Positions 1-8,498 of a stretch of DNA of 42,916 nucleotides are shown here, piece by piece. The stretch is from positions 1 through 42,916 of the forward strand of contig CAMLIZ010000022.1 in the NCBI GenBank assembly GCA_946480245.1. Direction: 5' to 3'. The DNA is from an uncultured Pseudomonadota bacterium. Its GTDB lineage: Bacteria; Pseudomonadota; Gammaproteobacteria; Burkholderiales; Burkholderiaceae. The position numbers and the translations under genes were made by a program. The notes beneath the pieces were generated by a model, which was given only the letters and a program-made list of their open reading frames with translations, was not told the origin of the DNA and ran no database searches. Position 1 is the stretch's first letter. Each line of letters begins with the position of its first letter.

Positions 1-612
1 ACGGACAAGGCGGTGAATCCGACGAATGTGATGGGGGCGACGAAGCGGGCGGCGGAGATGGTGCTTTTCGCTCTGGCAAGGGAGCATGAGCGGACGAAGT
101 TCATGGCCGTGCGCTTCGGCAATGTCCTGGGCTCGAGCGGCAGCGTGATCCCAAAGTTCAAGGAGCAGATCGCCAAGGGAGGGCCCGTCACTGTCACTCA
201 TCCCGACATCATTCGCTACTTCATGACGATTCCGGAGGCGGCGCGGCTGGTGCTGCAGGCGGCGGCGATCGGCGGTGACGGGCAGGTTTATGTGCTGGAC
301 ATGGGGGAACCGGTTCGGATCCTGGACTTGGCCAGGCAGATGATCCGGCTATCGGGGCACAGTGAGGAGGAGATCGGAATCAAGATCACTGGGCTGCGGC
401 CGGGGGAGAAGCTGTATGAGGAACTGCTCGCCGATGCCGAGGTGACTTTGTCTACGCCTTTCGAAAGGTTGCGGATTGCGCAGTTGCGGGCGGACGAGGC
501 GCCGGGGTGGTTGGAGCCGGAGGCGGTGCGGGAGTGGAGCCGGCTCGAACAAGACGAGGCAGTGCGGTTGTGGCTAGGAGAAGTAGTTGTCGAGTATTCG
601 CTGCCCGTGTGA
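1..612 (+). CDS. WbpM/FlaA1-type nucleotide-sugar 4,6-dehydratase, 3' part
   Basis: The frame is open from the first base, so the 5' part of the gene lies outside the window; 203 residues are visible. The visible start reads [20 protein letters not shown], a hallmark of the CapD/WbpM/FlaA1 family. These are membrane-anchored extended SDR enzymes that make 4-keto-6-deoxy (or 5-inverted) UDP-HexNAc intermediates for O-antigen and EPS amino sugars. Visible M11 and K15 sit where ordinary SDRs have Tyr-x3-Lys; Met at this position is known for WbpM-like proteins (Ser-Met-Lys triad). Downstream [14 protein letters not shown], a [16 protein letters not shown] segment and [12 protein letters not shown] are also typical. 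It reads toward the minus-strand polysaccharide cluster and probably supplies it with a precursor. The family is certain; the exact sugar product is not. Confidence 0.95.
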   Translation, partial: TDKAVNPTNVMGATKRAAEMVLFALAREHERTKFMAVRFGNVLGSSGSVIPKFKEQIAKGGPVTVTHPDIIRYFMTIPEAARLVLQAAAIGGDGQVYVLDMGEPVRILDLARQMIRLSGHSEEEIGIKITGLRPGEKLYEELLADAEVTLSTPFERLRIAQLRADEAPGWLEPEAVREWSRLEQDEAVRLWLGEVVVEYSLPV

Positions 613-752
613 CCACGTGACTCGTCTTGCGCATTCTGCTGTAGGGGCACGTCGTGCTGCGTGCGGTCCAGCGCCTGGATCTGGCTCTTCTCGTCGACGC
701 ACAGCACGATCGGGACACGACCGATTCGGGCGGTGACGAATAGTTCAATGAA
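613..752 (-). pseudogene. IS630-family transposase relic
   Basis: On the minus strand a short frame reads KFIELFVTARIGRVP and then VLCVDEKSQIQALDRTQ (about 657-707). The second stretch is the conserved block around the first catalytic Asp of IS630-type DDE transposases. The frame is closed upstream by a stop near 750. Downstream, family resemblance fades within about 20 residues and the frame runs into antisense of the dehydratase gene. No start, no remaining DDE residues and no terminal repeats are recognisable, so this is a decayed fragment. It fills the gap between the convergent dehydratase and glycosyltransferase genes, which suggests an old insertion at the edge of the polysaccharide locus. 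Confidence 0.75.
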
Positions 753-768
753 CTTCTAACTCACGACA

Positions 769-1542
769 CTAGCTGCGCAGGGTCACCTGCCAGAAGGAGC
801 GTGATCGCCACACGCGAAGGAGGCTTGCGAGATGCCAGCGCAGGTGACGCAAGGAGCGATGGCTATCCCGCTGCGCGTCGTGGACGATGCTCGCGCCGCG
901 GGCCACCGCGAGAGCATATCCGGCCATGTACAGGCGCGCACAGAGGTCGTAGTCCTCACAGTACATGAAGTAGCGCTCGTCGAAGCCACCCACGGTGCGG
1001 TAGCTTTCGGCGCGCAGCAGCAGGAACATGCCGGCGAGCCAGTAGAAGCGCTGACCTCGCTGCGCTGGATCGGCCACCTGCAGCGGCCGGCGGCGCGCCA
1101 GCACGCGTCGCGCCACGAGCGACGCAAGGGTCAGGTTCGAGCGCACGGCGTCTTCCGGCAGGCCGCTGCTCGACAGGACTCGTGGCGCCACGGCAGCGAT
1201 CCGCGGCGTGCGGGCCGCGGTGTCGAAAAGGGCGGGGAACGGATCGTGCGGCAACCGCAAGTCGGGATTCAGCACGGCGAACCATGCCGTCTCGCACAGG
1301 CGGAACGCCGCGTTGTGGTTGGCGCCGAATCCGCGCGGCTCGCGGTTGCGTACCACCTGCAGTTGCAGCGTCGGGAATTCGGTGGCGTCGAAGGGTTCGT
1401 CGGCGAGGTTCAACGTAACGATGACGCGTGCCGCCGCAGCGTCGGGCAAGGCCGCGATGTCGCCGAGCAGGCGGCGCAGCAAGGGCCCGTGGCCGTGGCT
1501 GACGATTGACAAGGTCAGTTGGTCCAAGGTGCTCGGGATCAC
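769..1542 (-). CDS. family 2 glycosyltransferase (rhamnosyltransferase-like)
   Basis: A 257-residue GT-A fold transferase, expected to add one sugar to the lipid-linked repeat unit on the cytoplasmic side of the inner membrane. The N-terminal strand LTLSIVSHGHG (residues 9-19) opens the nucleotide-binding half. NPD at 92-94 takes the place of the metal-binding DxD, as in many WbbL-like rhamnosyl or fucosyl transferases. GGFDERYFMYCEDYDLCARL (185-204) carries the acceptor-side ED motif. The start is GTG at 1542, which shares four bases (GTGA) with the end of the upstream gene, so the two are probably coupled. It is the last gene of the minus-strand run, next to the IS630 relic. Donor and acceptor cannot be read from sequence. 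Confidence 0.85.
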   Translation of the reverse strand: MIPSTLDQLTLSIVSHGHGPLLRRLLGDIAALPDAAAARVIVTLNLADEPFDATEFPTLQLQVVRNREPRGFGANHNAAFRLCETAWFAVLNPDLRLPHDPFPALFDTAARTPRIAAVAPRVLSSSGLPEDAVRSNLTLASLVARRVLARRRPLQVADPAQRGQRFYWLAGMFLLLRAESYRTVGGFDERYFMYCEDYDLCARLYMAGYALAVARGASIVHDAQRDSHRSLRHLRWHLASLLRVWRSRSFWQVTLRS

Positions 1543-2528
1543 AGCGGCGCCGTCATGCAGGCATACAGGTGCAGCCCGTTGAGCGCGAAGCCCGGTTTGA
1601 ACGAGCGCGTCGCGAGGACGGTCAGCGCGCGCCCCAGCCCGGACTGGCCGTTAAACGCGTCATAGCGTTGCAGGATGTCGCGTGTCGCAGTGCTCGCAGG
1701 ACCACCTTGGCCCTCGATGGCGCGGTGCAGCGCCTGTGCCTGGCGTACGCAGCGCGCACTGCTGGCCTGCGCCCAGCGGACGTATTCCTGCAGCTCGGCT
1801 GCCGAGCGCGGCATGTCGCGGCGCCGCGAGCCGACTGCATTCTCGCCGTGCTGTCGATAGAGCACCATCGGCTGTGGCAGCACGACGCTGCGGCCGCTCA
1901 CGCAGGCCACCAGCGCGCACCACCAGTCATGCATGATCGCCTCCTGCGGCAACGGCCGGCAGCGCTTGGCAAGTGCCGTGTTGATCATCGTCGTGGCGCC
2001 GATGGCGTAGTTGCGAAAGAGCAGGCGTGGCAGCGCCAGGTCACGGCCGTCGTGCACGCTGATGTTGTGGCGCGCGAAGTAGGATGACGGCTCCACGACC
2101 CTCAACTGCCCGTCCGTCACCGCGGCATCGCTGCAGCACAGCAGGGGCGTTGCGGAGCCGGATTCTTTCTCCAGCGCGTCGAGCGTGGCAGCCTGGAGCT
2201 CCAGCTTCTGTGCGAGCCAGCGGTCGTCCTGGTCGCAGAACGCTATCCAGCGCGCGTCGGTGTAGCTAAGCAGGGCCGCGAAGCTGCCCTTGGGGCCGAG
2301 GCGGCCGAGGCGGTCCTCGATGATGCGCACTCGCCCGGGTCGCTCGGCAGCCGCGGCGCGCACGATCTGCAGCGTTTCGTCCGTCGATCCGTCGTCGCGC
2401 ACGAGCAGCTCGAAATCTTGGCGGGTCTGCTGCCACAGCGAGTCGAGCTGTTCGCGAAGGAAGCGTCCGCCGTTGTAGGTGGCGAGCACGACGGCGATCG
2501 GAAAGCGGGGAGTTGGCAAGGGACTCAT
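1539..2528 (-). CDS. family 2 glycosyltransferase
   Basis: This 329-residue protein begins with the classic GT2 signature: IAVVLATYNGGRFLREQLDS (11-30), then VRDDGSTDETLQIV with the UDP-sugar-binding DDGSTD at 45-50. The metal-binding motif follows as FCDQDDRW (98-104). The C-terminal half resembles WbbL/RgpB-type enzymes that transfer deoxyhexoses. The ATG at 2528 lies four bases after the stop of the polymerase-like gene, and its own stop overlaps the next gene. It is expected to act in the cytoplasm at the membrane during repeat-unit assembly. Specificity is unknown; a fucosyl or rhamnosyl transferase would fit the neighbouring GDP-fucose genes but is only inferred. Confidence 0.9.
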   Translation of the reverse strand: MSPLPTPRFPIAVVLATYNGGRFLREQLDSLWQQTRQDFELLVRDDGSTDETLQIVRAAAAERPGRVRIIEDRLGRLGPKGSFAALLSYTDARWIAFCDQDDRWLAQKLELQAATLDALEKESGSATPLLCCSDAAVTDGQLRVVEPSSYFARHNISVHDGRDLALPRLLFRNYAIGATTMINTALAKRCRPLPQEAIMHDWWCALVACVSGRSVVLPQPMVLYRQHGENAVGSRRRDMPRSAAELQEYVRWAQASSARCVRQAQALHRAIEGQGGPASTATRDILQRYDAFNGQSGLGRALTVLATRSFKPGFALNGLHLYACMTAPL

Positions 2529-2532
2529 GGGA

Positions 2533-3846
2533 TCACGGGGTGACGAGCGGCCTCCGCGGCATGCGCGGCAACCGTTGCCTGGGAAATAGGAGCAGCGCAG
2601 GAGGCAGCACGAGGCAGAAGCCGATGATCATGCTGGCCAGACGCGACAGCGAGTAGTCGAAATCGACGCTGACGCTGACCAGGGCCGAGTACGCCGCGTA
2701 GGCAAGGAGGGTGCGCAGGAAGTCGCGCGTGCCGGGGAAGTACAGGCTGCGCTGCACGCGCGAGGTAAGCCAGCCCAGGAGGAACGAGTACACGAAGGCG
2801 AACGCGCCGAAGTAGTGGTAGCCGAAGACCGAGTGACGCGGATTAGGGCCGGCGATGTAGTCGAGGTCAGGAAACGTGAGCAAGGTGAACTGGTAGCCGA
2901 TGTTCGTGTGGATCTCCTCCACCGGGAAGAGTCGAAACGTGCTGAGGAAACCCCCGAACAACCCGACCAGCGGGTTGTCGCCTCGCAGCAGCTCGATGGT
3001 CCGGTCCACGTACGCGTATATGTAGATGTCGCCGAACGACACCAGGCGAAATGCCATGCCCGCGAACGCCGTCGACAAGTCGGCATCCTGCTGGACGACG
3101 AGCACCAGGACCGCGAACGCGGTCGCCACACCGATGAAGGCCTTGCCGACCTTGCCGCCCCAAAATCCGTCCTGGCGCCGTCCGAGGCCGGTGTAGAGAA
3201 AGGCCACCGCGAAGACGCACTGGCCGATCACCAGCAGGGCGGACTTGGAGCCCGACAGTGCAGTCGCCACCGTGTACCAGGCAAAGAACAGGTAGTAGCC
3301 GAAGCGCCGGCGCGTGCGCGCGTTGCCTATCGCGAGATACAAGGCCGTGAACAGTGAGATGGTGCCGCCAGCGTCCGCCAGCCGCTCCAGCAGACCCAAG
3401 CCGCCGCTTCCCACGAAGGCGCCGAGGCGCGACACCTGGAACAGTGGGATGCCCACCAGCGCCCAGATGGCGAGGGTCCCGCCGACGTGGAGGGCCGCCG
3501 CGGGAAGGAAGACCGCGATGGCGAAGCCGGGCGGCTCGTCGGACGCTGTGCGGGGCGGCGGGACGTGGTTGCGCCGGCCGCCGGCATACAGGCCGCCCCA
3601 GAACGCGAGCTCGGTGACGGTGAACGAGGCGGCATAGACGGCGGCGATGTCACCGCGCAGGAACATGAACCACACGATGGCCCAACCGAAGGCGCCGCCG
3701 AGCAGGATGATGAACAGCGGATCGAAGAAGCCGAAGGTGCGCCGGCGCAGCAGGACGAACCAGTGCAGCACGCCCGCGACGACCAGCAGCGCCACATATT
3801 GGCCCCAGTCGTCGCTGGCGCCGAGGACGTACTCAAGCGGGTCCAC
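2533..3846 (-). CDS. O-antigen polymerase candidate (Wzy-like membrane protein)
   Basis: A 437-residue, very hydrophobic protein with roughly ten to twelve predicted membrane segments; examples are YVALLVVAGVLHWFVLL near the N terminus and LASMIIGFCLVLPPALLLF near the C terminus. A polar stretch after about residue 260, with RLVSFGDIYIYAYVDRT and a Pro/Gly-rich segment containing DYIAGPNPRHSVFGYHY, resembles the large periplasmic loop of Wzy-type polymerases. Wzy proteins share little sequence, so the call rests on topology, length and position among glycosyltransferases and a flippase. The start is GTG at 3846, inside the last codons of the upstream GT2 (14-base overlap). If correct, it joins repeat units on undecaprenyl diphosphate at the periplasmic face. 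An alternative is another polytopic membrane protein of the locus. Confidence 0.65.
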   Translation of the reverse strand: MDPLEYVLGASDDWGQYVALLVVAGVLHWFVLLRRRTFGFFDPLFIILLGGAFGWAIVWFMFLRGDIAAVYAASFTVTELAFWGGLYAGGRRNHVPPPRTASDEPPGFAIAVFLPAAALHVGGTLAIWALVGIPLFQVSRLGAFVGSGGLGLLERLADAGGTISLFTALYLAIGNARTRRRFGYYLFFAWYTVATALSGSKSALLVIGQCVFAVAFLYTGLGRRQDGFWGGKVGKAFIGVATAFAVLVLVVQQDADLSTAFAGMAFRLVSFGDIYIYAYVDRTIELLRGDNPLVGLFGGFLSTFRLFPVEEIHTNIGYQFTLLTFPDLDYIAGPNPRHSVFGYHYFGAFAFVYSFLLGWLTSRVQRSLYFPGTRDFLRTLLAYAAYSALVSVSVDFDYSLSRLASMIIGFCLVLPPALLLFPRQRLPRMPRRPLVTP

Positions 3847-4612
3847 GTTGCCCCTTCACCACGCGCACGAGCGAGTTGCGCGCCAGCTTCACGGCATAGG
3901 AGAACGGCCCGAAGCTCGCGCGGATCGTGGCCATCTTGATGGGGTGGAACGCGGCCTGGGCGCTGCTGGACGCGCCGGCGTCGTTGAAGCGGCTGACAAC
4001 GTAGGGAAGGTGCACGAAGCGTGTCCCGCCGCCCCATAGCTCGATGTTGTACTTGTGGTCGGCCAGCATCCCGACGTCAGTGTCGTAGCGCTTGACCTCG
4101 TACACGGAGCGCGGGTAGAAGATCGCCTGGTGACAGATGTTTTCCTGCATGAGCCGGTAGCGATTGAAGCGTCCGCCGGACATGCGGCTCGTGGCTTCGA
4201 TCTCGACGTTGCCGTAGTACACGGCTCGCGGATCACTCAGCTCGCGCATCACGGCGCCGAGCACCGGCTTCAAGACATCGTCCGCGCCAAGGAAGATGAC
4301 CCAGTCGCCGCGTGCCAGTGACAACGCCTTGTTCATCGCATCGTAGATGCCCCGATCTGGCTCGCTGATCCAGCAGGCCAGCCGATCCGCATGCGCTCGG
4401 ATGATGTCGATCGTGCCATCCGTCGAGGCGCCGTCGACGATGATGTACTCGCTTTGCTCGTCGATCTGGCTCACCACCGATTCGATGGCGCGGGCGAGTG
4501 TCGCCTGGCCGTTGCGCACCACTGTCAGCACGGACACTTTGGGTACGGGCCGTCCGTCGGCCCGTGGACCCACGGCGATGCGGGGCGTCGTCAGGTGTTC
4601 GGCGCGTTCCAT
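3833..4612 (-). CDS. family 2 glycosyltransferase (WcaA/PgaC-like)
   Basis: A 259-residue GT2 with VPKVSVLTVVRNGQATLARA (23-42), IIVDGASTDGT (57-67) holding the nucleotide-binding Asp, and the family-typical EPDRGIYDAMNKALSLARG (84-102). FLGADD (107-112) supplies the metal-binding acidic residues. This signature set is common in colanic-acid-like and O-antigen transferases. A short extra N-terminal stretch of about 22 residues precedes the catalytic domain. It starts with ATG at 4612, 16 bases after the preceding gene, and its 3' end overlaps the polymerase candidate. It probably adds a sugar to the growing lipid-linked unit; donor unknown. Confidence 0.88.
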   Translation of the reverse strand: MERAEHLTTPRIAVGPRADGRPVPKVSVLTVVRNGQATLARAIESVVSQIDEQSEYIIVDGASTDGTIDIIRAHADRLACWISEPDRGIYDAMNKALSLARGDWVIFLGADDVLKPVLGAVMRELSDPRAVYYGNVEIEATSRMSGGRFNRYRLMQENICHQAIFYPRSVYEVKRYDTDVGMLADHKYNIELWGGGTRFVHLPYVVSRFNDAGASSSAQAAFHPIKMATIRASFGPFSYAVKLARNSLVRVVKGQRGPA

Positions 4613-4628
4613 GGACCTGTCTCCGGCG

Positions 4629-5567
4629 TCACAACTTGGCCGTGCGCGTCATGCGGCGTCCGAGCAGCGAGCGCGCGACATCCTGCAGCATGCCCTTGAC
4701 GCGCACGGAGCGGTGCGAAAGGGTGGTCTGCGGCCGTACGCTCGTCCCGATGGCACCGAGCCGGGCCGCGGCGTCCTTCAGGTCTGCCAGATAGGGTTGG
4801 TACACCATTGCGAGGGTCGGCGCCGGGATGCTGTAGTTCGGTGTCAGCAGCACGTGGCCACCGCGCATCAGGCGTAAGCCGTGAAAGTGGAAGACTTTCG
4901 CCTCGCTGGCGGGAAAGCGCGTCGCGTTCCACGGCGCTTGCAGGAAGGCGCGCTCGCGCAGGACATGCACGTCGTTTGGAAAGCGCTCGGGCCAGTCGTT
5001 CAGGTACATCTGGTCGCCGAATTTGCCGTCCTCCAGGCGCGCGAAGCACCACTCGATGCATCGGTCGGCCCACCACGATCGCACGGCCTCGCCGCCGTCG
5101 CGAAGGAAGGTCATGAACTGGACGCAGAAGCGGCCAGCGATCTGCGTTTGATCGTATTCCGGAGCATAGGCATGCTCGGTGATTAGCACCGATTTCCCCG
5201 ATTGCTCCAGCTCAGCGAAGATGGGGCGAGGCGGCTCGGTGAGCCACACGTCGGCGTCCAGGTAGGTGACACGGGTCACCTGCGGATCGGCATCGAAGAC
5301 GAAGCGTGGTGCGAACGGCGTCAGCGTCCAGCAGTACTCGGCCCGGGTGCGGCCCGCCTTTACCCCGCGAAGAGCATCCGTCTCGACATCGCTCAGCGCC
5401 AGCAGCCGGACGTTCGGCAGCCGAAGCGCGCGTAGCGCCGCCAGCGCGTCGTCGTCGACGCACAGGATCCACAGCGTGTAAGGCCCGGCATGACGCTCGA
5501 GCGATGCGTGCAGGGACAGGCCCTGCGGCAGGAACAAGCCGTCGAAGAGGGTGACGTAGTGCTCCAT
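4629..5567 (-). CDS. GT8-like glycosyltransferase
   Basis: A 312-residue protein starting MEHYVTLFDGLFLPQGLSLH. It has a GT-A metal site DAD in VTYLDADVWL (residues 104-106) and a later EYDQTQIAGRFCVQF segment. The arrangement (short N-terminal strand, DxD near residue 105, KFGDQMYLNDWPERF near 230) resembles GT8 and nucleotide-diphospho-sugar transferase families rather than GT2. The reading frame is open much further upstream, but that part overlaps the aminotransferase gene in another frame. The ATG at 5567 forms a TGATG junction with the aminotransferase stop, which fixes the start. It is expected to transfer a hexose or modified sugar in the cytoplasm. The substrate is not predictable. 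Confidence 0.8.
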   Translation of the reverse strand: MEHYVTLFDGLFLPQGLSLHASLERHAGPYTLWILCVDDDALAALRALRLPNVRLLALSDVETDALRGVKAGRTRAEYCWTLTPFAPRFVFDADPQVTRVTYLDADVWLTEPPRPIFAELEQSGKSVLITEHAYAPEYDQTQIAGRFCVQFMTFLRDGGEAVRSWWADRCIEWCFARLEDGKFGDQMYLNDWPERFPNDVHVLRERAFLQAPWNATRFPASEAKVFHFHGLRLMRGGHVLLTPNYSIPAPTLAMVYQPYLADLKDAAARLGAIGTSVRPQTTLSHRSVRVKGMLQDVARSLLGRRMTRTAKL

Positions 5568-6673
5568 CAGCACGGCGCCTGGAAGCCGTTGATGGCGTCG
5601 ATCACCCGGTCCACGTCTCTGTCCGACATCTGCGGGTGGCACGGAATCGACAGACAGTGGCGCGCATGCGCCTCCGCATGCGTCAAGCCCCGGGGATCGT
5701 GTCGAAAGCCGCGGCAGGGTTCCTGCTCGTGGACCGGCACGGGGTAGTGGATCAGCGATTGCACGCCGTGGTCCTTCAGATGGGCCTGCAGCGAGTTGCG
5801 CGCGTCGCAGCGGACCACGAAGAGATGATGCACGTGGGCGTCGGCTTGGGCGGGTGCCGCAAGCGGCGTGACGCGCGGGTTGCGCAGCCGCTGCTCGTAT
5901 TCCTGCGCGATCTCGCGGCGGCGCTCCGTGAACCGCGGCAGCCAATTCAGTCGCTCCGAGAGGATCGCCGCCTGCAGCTCGTCCAGCCGGCTGTTCATCC
6001 CGGCGAGCGGATGCATGTAGCGCTCGCTCTGCCCGTAGTTGCGCAGCTGACCGACGCGATGCGCGAGTTCCGCCGAGGCGGTGACGACGGCACCGCCATC
6101 GCCGATCGCACCCAGGTTCTTGGTGGGATAGAAGCTGTAGGCACCCGCCGCGCCGAAGCTGCCTCCCACGCGACCGTTCCAGCGCGCCAGGTGCGACTGG
6201 GCGCAGTCCTCGACCAGCTCGATCTTCGCGTCATGGCAGAGGGCGATCCACTCCTCCATGTCGCGGACCTGCCCGTACAAGTGCACCAGCACCACGGCGC
6301 GGGTGCGCGCCGACAGGCAGCGCCGGACGCTGTCCTGCGACAGCAGGCCTGTGTCCGGATCGATGTCCGCAAACACCGGCGTGGCGCCCGCGCGCATCAC
6401 CGCCAGGGCGGTGGCGAAGGCGGTCATCGGCGTGGTGACCACTTCGTCGCCCGGCCCGATGCCCAGCGCACGCAGCACGAGTTCGATTGCGTCCATGCCG
6501 TTGGCCACGCCGCGGCAGTGCGACGTGCCACAGGCGGTAGCCCATTGCTGCTCGAAGGACTCCACTTCTGGGCCGAGGACGTACCAGCCCGAGGCGAAGA
6601 CCCGGGACGCGGCGGCGGTCATGGCCTCGCGCAGCTCGGCCGGCTCGGCGGTGAATTGATTCATCAGGATCAT
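5567..6673 (-). CDS. DegT/DnrJ/EryC1/StrS sugar aminotransferase
   Basis: A 368-residue PLP enzyme that transaminates a keto-sugar nucleotide. Family marks are GPEVESFEQQWA (34-45), GVANGMDAIELVLRALGIGPGDEVV, VEDCAQSH with D156 (PLP pyridine contact) and Q159, and SFYPTKNLGAIGDGGAVVT with the Schiff-base lysine K185. GMNSRLDELQAAIL follows as in other family members. The start MILMNQF at 6673 gives an ATGA overlap with the upstream epimerase; an ATG three codons later is also possible. With the dehydratase at 1-612 making keto-sugars and the neighbouring epimerase, it probably makes a 3- or 4-amino-deoxysugar such as a QuiNAc4N or Fuc3N type, but the position aminated cannot be told. Confidence 0.9.
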   Translation of the reverse strand: MILMNQFTAEPAELREAMTAAASRVFASGWYVLGPEVESFEQQWATACGTSHCRGVANGMDAIELVLRALGIGPGDEVVTTPMTAFATALAVMRAGATPVFADIDPDTGLLSQDSVRRCLSARTRAVVLVHLYGQVRDMEEWIALCHDAKIELVEDCAQSHLARWNGRVGGSFGAAGAYSFYPTKNLGAIGDGGAVVTASAELAHRVGQLRNYGQSERYMHPLAGMNSRLDELQAAILSERLNWLPRFTERRREIAQEYEQRLRNPRVTPLAAPAQADAHVHHLFVVRCDARNSLQAHLKDHGVQSLIHYPVPVHEQEPCRGFRHDPRGLTHAEAHARHCLSIPCHPQMSDRDVDRVIDAINGFQAPC

Positions 6674-7668
6674 GATGCGGCCGTGTCCCAGTAGTGCTGG
6701 CGGTGCTGATCGAAGTACGCGAGGGTGCGCGCGAGGCCGGTGCGCAGATCGATGCGCGGGCGCCATTGCAGCTCCTGGCATATCAGCGTGAAGTCACTGT
6801 AATAGTCGCCGATGTCGATCGCCTTGCGTTCCGGCGGGAAGGGCACGATCTCGTAGCGGCTGCCGGGCCGCAGCTCGGCGATCATCGCCGCCAGGTCCTT
6901 CAGCGACACGACTTCGTCGCTGCCGAGGTTGTAGACCTTGCCGATGGCGACGTCGGCGGTAGCGGCCAGCAGCAGCGCGTCCACGCAATCGTCGACGTAG
7001 TTGAAATCGCGCAGCTGCTTGCCATCGCCGAAGACCTTCATGGCCTGGCCCTCGAGCACTTGGCGCAGCCAGATGCCGAGGAAGGTTTGGCGCGCGTCCT
7101 TCACCCGCATCCCGGGCCCGTACGTGTTGGTCAGGCGCAGCACCGAGGACGGAATGCCGTACACGCTGCTGTAGAGAAGGTGATAGCCCTCGCCGGCGAA
7201 CTTGTTGATACCGTTCACGTCGACGGGGCGCACAGGATGCTTCTCGTCGACCGGTAAGTAGTCGGGTCGGCCGTATAGCTGTCGCGTGCTCGCGAAGACG
7301 ACGCGCACCCGCGGATTCACCCGCCGGCAGGCCTCGAGGATGGAGAGTTGCGCCGAGGCGTTGATGTCGAGATCGACGTGCGGGTCGGTCATCGAGTCGA
7401 GATGGCTGGTCTGCCCGGCGAGGTTGAACAGGTAGTTCTGCTCGCGCAGCAGGTATTCGAGCGCGAAGCGGTCCCGCACGTCGCAGACGTTGACCGTGAC
7501 CGCGTTGCGGATGTCGGCAATGTTCTGCTGGTTGCCGCCGTATTGCGGGATGAGGCTGTCCACCAGGGTGACGCGGGCGCCGAGCGAGACGAGGCGCCGC
7601 GCGAGATTGGAGCCGATGAAGCCCAGCCCTCCGGTGATCAGCACTCTTGCATGTTCGAATTGCTTCAT
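6670..7668 (-). CDS. extended SDR NAD-dependent epimerase/dehydratase
   Basis: A 332-residue nucleotide-sugar enzyme with the NAD-binding GGLGFIG at 13-19, then a DSLIPQYGGN acidic turn typical of NAD preference. VVFASTRQLYGRP (124-136) carries the Ser/Thr active-site position, and LRLTNTYGPG and FNYVDDCVDALL are C-terminal family marks. The usual Tyr-x3-Lys is NGINK here: Asn152 stands where Tyr is expected, Lys156 is kept. Some UDP-sugar epimerase-like subgroups appear to share this, so it need not mean loss of function. ATG at 7668 is chosen; a TTG at 7680, directly behind AGGAG and overlapping the methyltransferase stop, is the alternative. It likely epimerises or dehydrates a sugar nucleotide for this glycan. 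Confidence 0.88.
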   Translation of the reverse strand: MKQFEHARVLITGGLGFIGSNLARRLVSLGARVTLVDSLIPQYGGNQQNIADIRNAVTVNVCDVRDRFALEYLLREQNYLFNLAGQTSHLDSMTDPHVDLDINASAQLSILEACRRVNPRVRVVFASTRQLYGRPDYLPVDEKHPVRPVDVNGINKFAGEGYHLLYSSVYGIPSSVLRLTNTYGPGMRVKDARQTFLGIWLRQVLEGQAMKVFGDGKQLRDFNYVDDCVDALLLAATADVAIGKVYNLGSDEVVSLKDLAAMIAELRPGSRYEIVPFPPERKAIDIGDYYSDFTLICQELQWRPRIDLRTGLARTLAYFDQHRQHYWDTAAS

Positions 7669-7676
7669 GGTGCGCG

Positions 7677-8498
7677 TCAACTCCTGTGGGCAATGAGCCC
7701 GCGGAACTCGAAGGACAGCCCGGAGGAGGTCGCGAACACGCCCTCCATGCCCGGGAACTCACACAGCACGCGCCAGCCGGCACTCTCCAGCCGCCGCAGC
7801 AGCTTCGGCTGCGACAGTACCCAGCAAGGGTAGCTGGCGTCGTAGACCGACTTGGGGGCCTGCTGGATGCACAATCGGTCGTCGTCGAGCGCGGACATCG
7901 GCGAGCGGTCGATCACGAGGTGCGAGGCGGGCCGTGCGAGCAGGCGATCGAGGATCTCGTGCGGACGCTCCAGGTACTGCAGCACGCTGGACAGCAGGAT
8001 GAGCGCGGGAACGTCGGACGTGGGCACATCCTCCACGGACTCGGCGAAGTCGAGCTCGCCGGTGGTGAACTCCCCGCGGCCGGCAGCGACGAACTTCGGC
8101 TGCTCTATGACGTGCCAGCGCAGCTGCTTCACGCCGCCGAGCAGCGGCTTGCATTGCCGGTAGGTGCTGCCGAGCGAGCCGCCGAAATCAATCACCTCGA
8201 GGCGACTGTTGTGGGCGTGCGCGGCATGCAGCAGGGCGGTGACGATGGGGTAGCGGTAGTCGGGCTCGTGGAACAGCATCGAGTCGCGCTCGAACACCGC
8301 TCGGCCCGCGATCACCTCCCGGGTGGCCCGCGTCACGCGGTCGACGATGAGGTCGGCCGCGTAGCCGCTCGATTCGCGCTCGGCAGCCGCCCAGTCGCCG
8401 CTCGCGTCGCGGAACCGCAGGGTGTGGCCCAGCCAGACGCGCCGCGCATTCGTGAGGGCCGGCGGCGTCCAGGCTCGAAGGTGAGTTCGGATGCTCAT
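7677..8498 (-). CDS. TIGR04325-like putative methyltransferase
   Basis: A 273-residue protein. A glycine-rich loop LEVIDFGGSLGSTYRQ near residues 100-115 looks like a SAM-binding site. HVIEQPKFVAAGR and LILLSSVLQYLERPHEIL follow, the latter recalling the post-motif region of class I methyltransferases. The family (methyltransferase, TIGR04325/LIC12133 type) is met in polysaccharide loci of many bacteria but its substrate is not established. The true start is ATG at 8498, which overlaps the upstream glycosyltransferase stop by four bases; the longer open frame upstream overlaps that gene. It may O- or N-methylate a sugar of the repeat unit. The family call is fairly firm; the chemistry is inferred. 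Confidence 0.75.
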   Translation of the reverse strand: MSIRTHLRAWTPPALTNARRVWLGHTLRFRDASGDWAAAERESSGYAADLIVDRVTRATREVIAGRAVFERDSMLFHEPDYRYPIVTALLHAAHAHNSRLEVIDFGGSLGSTYRQCKPLLGGVKQLRWHVIEQPKFVAAGRGEFTTGELDFAESVEDVPTSDVPALILLSSVLQYLERPHEILDRLLARPASHLVIDRSPMSALDDDRLCIQQAPKSVYDASYPCWVLSQPKLLRRLESAGWRVLCEFPGMEGVFATSSGLSFEFRGLIAHRS

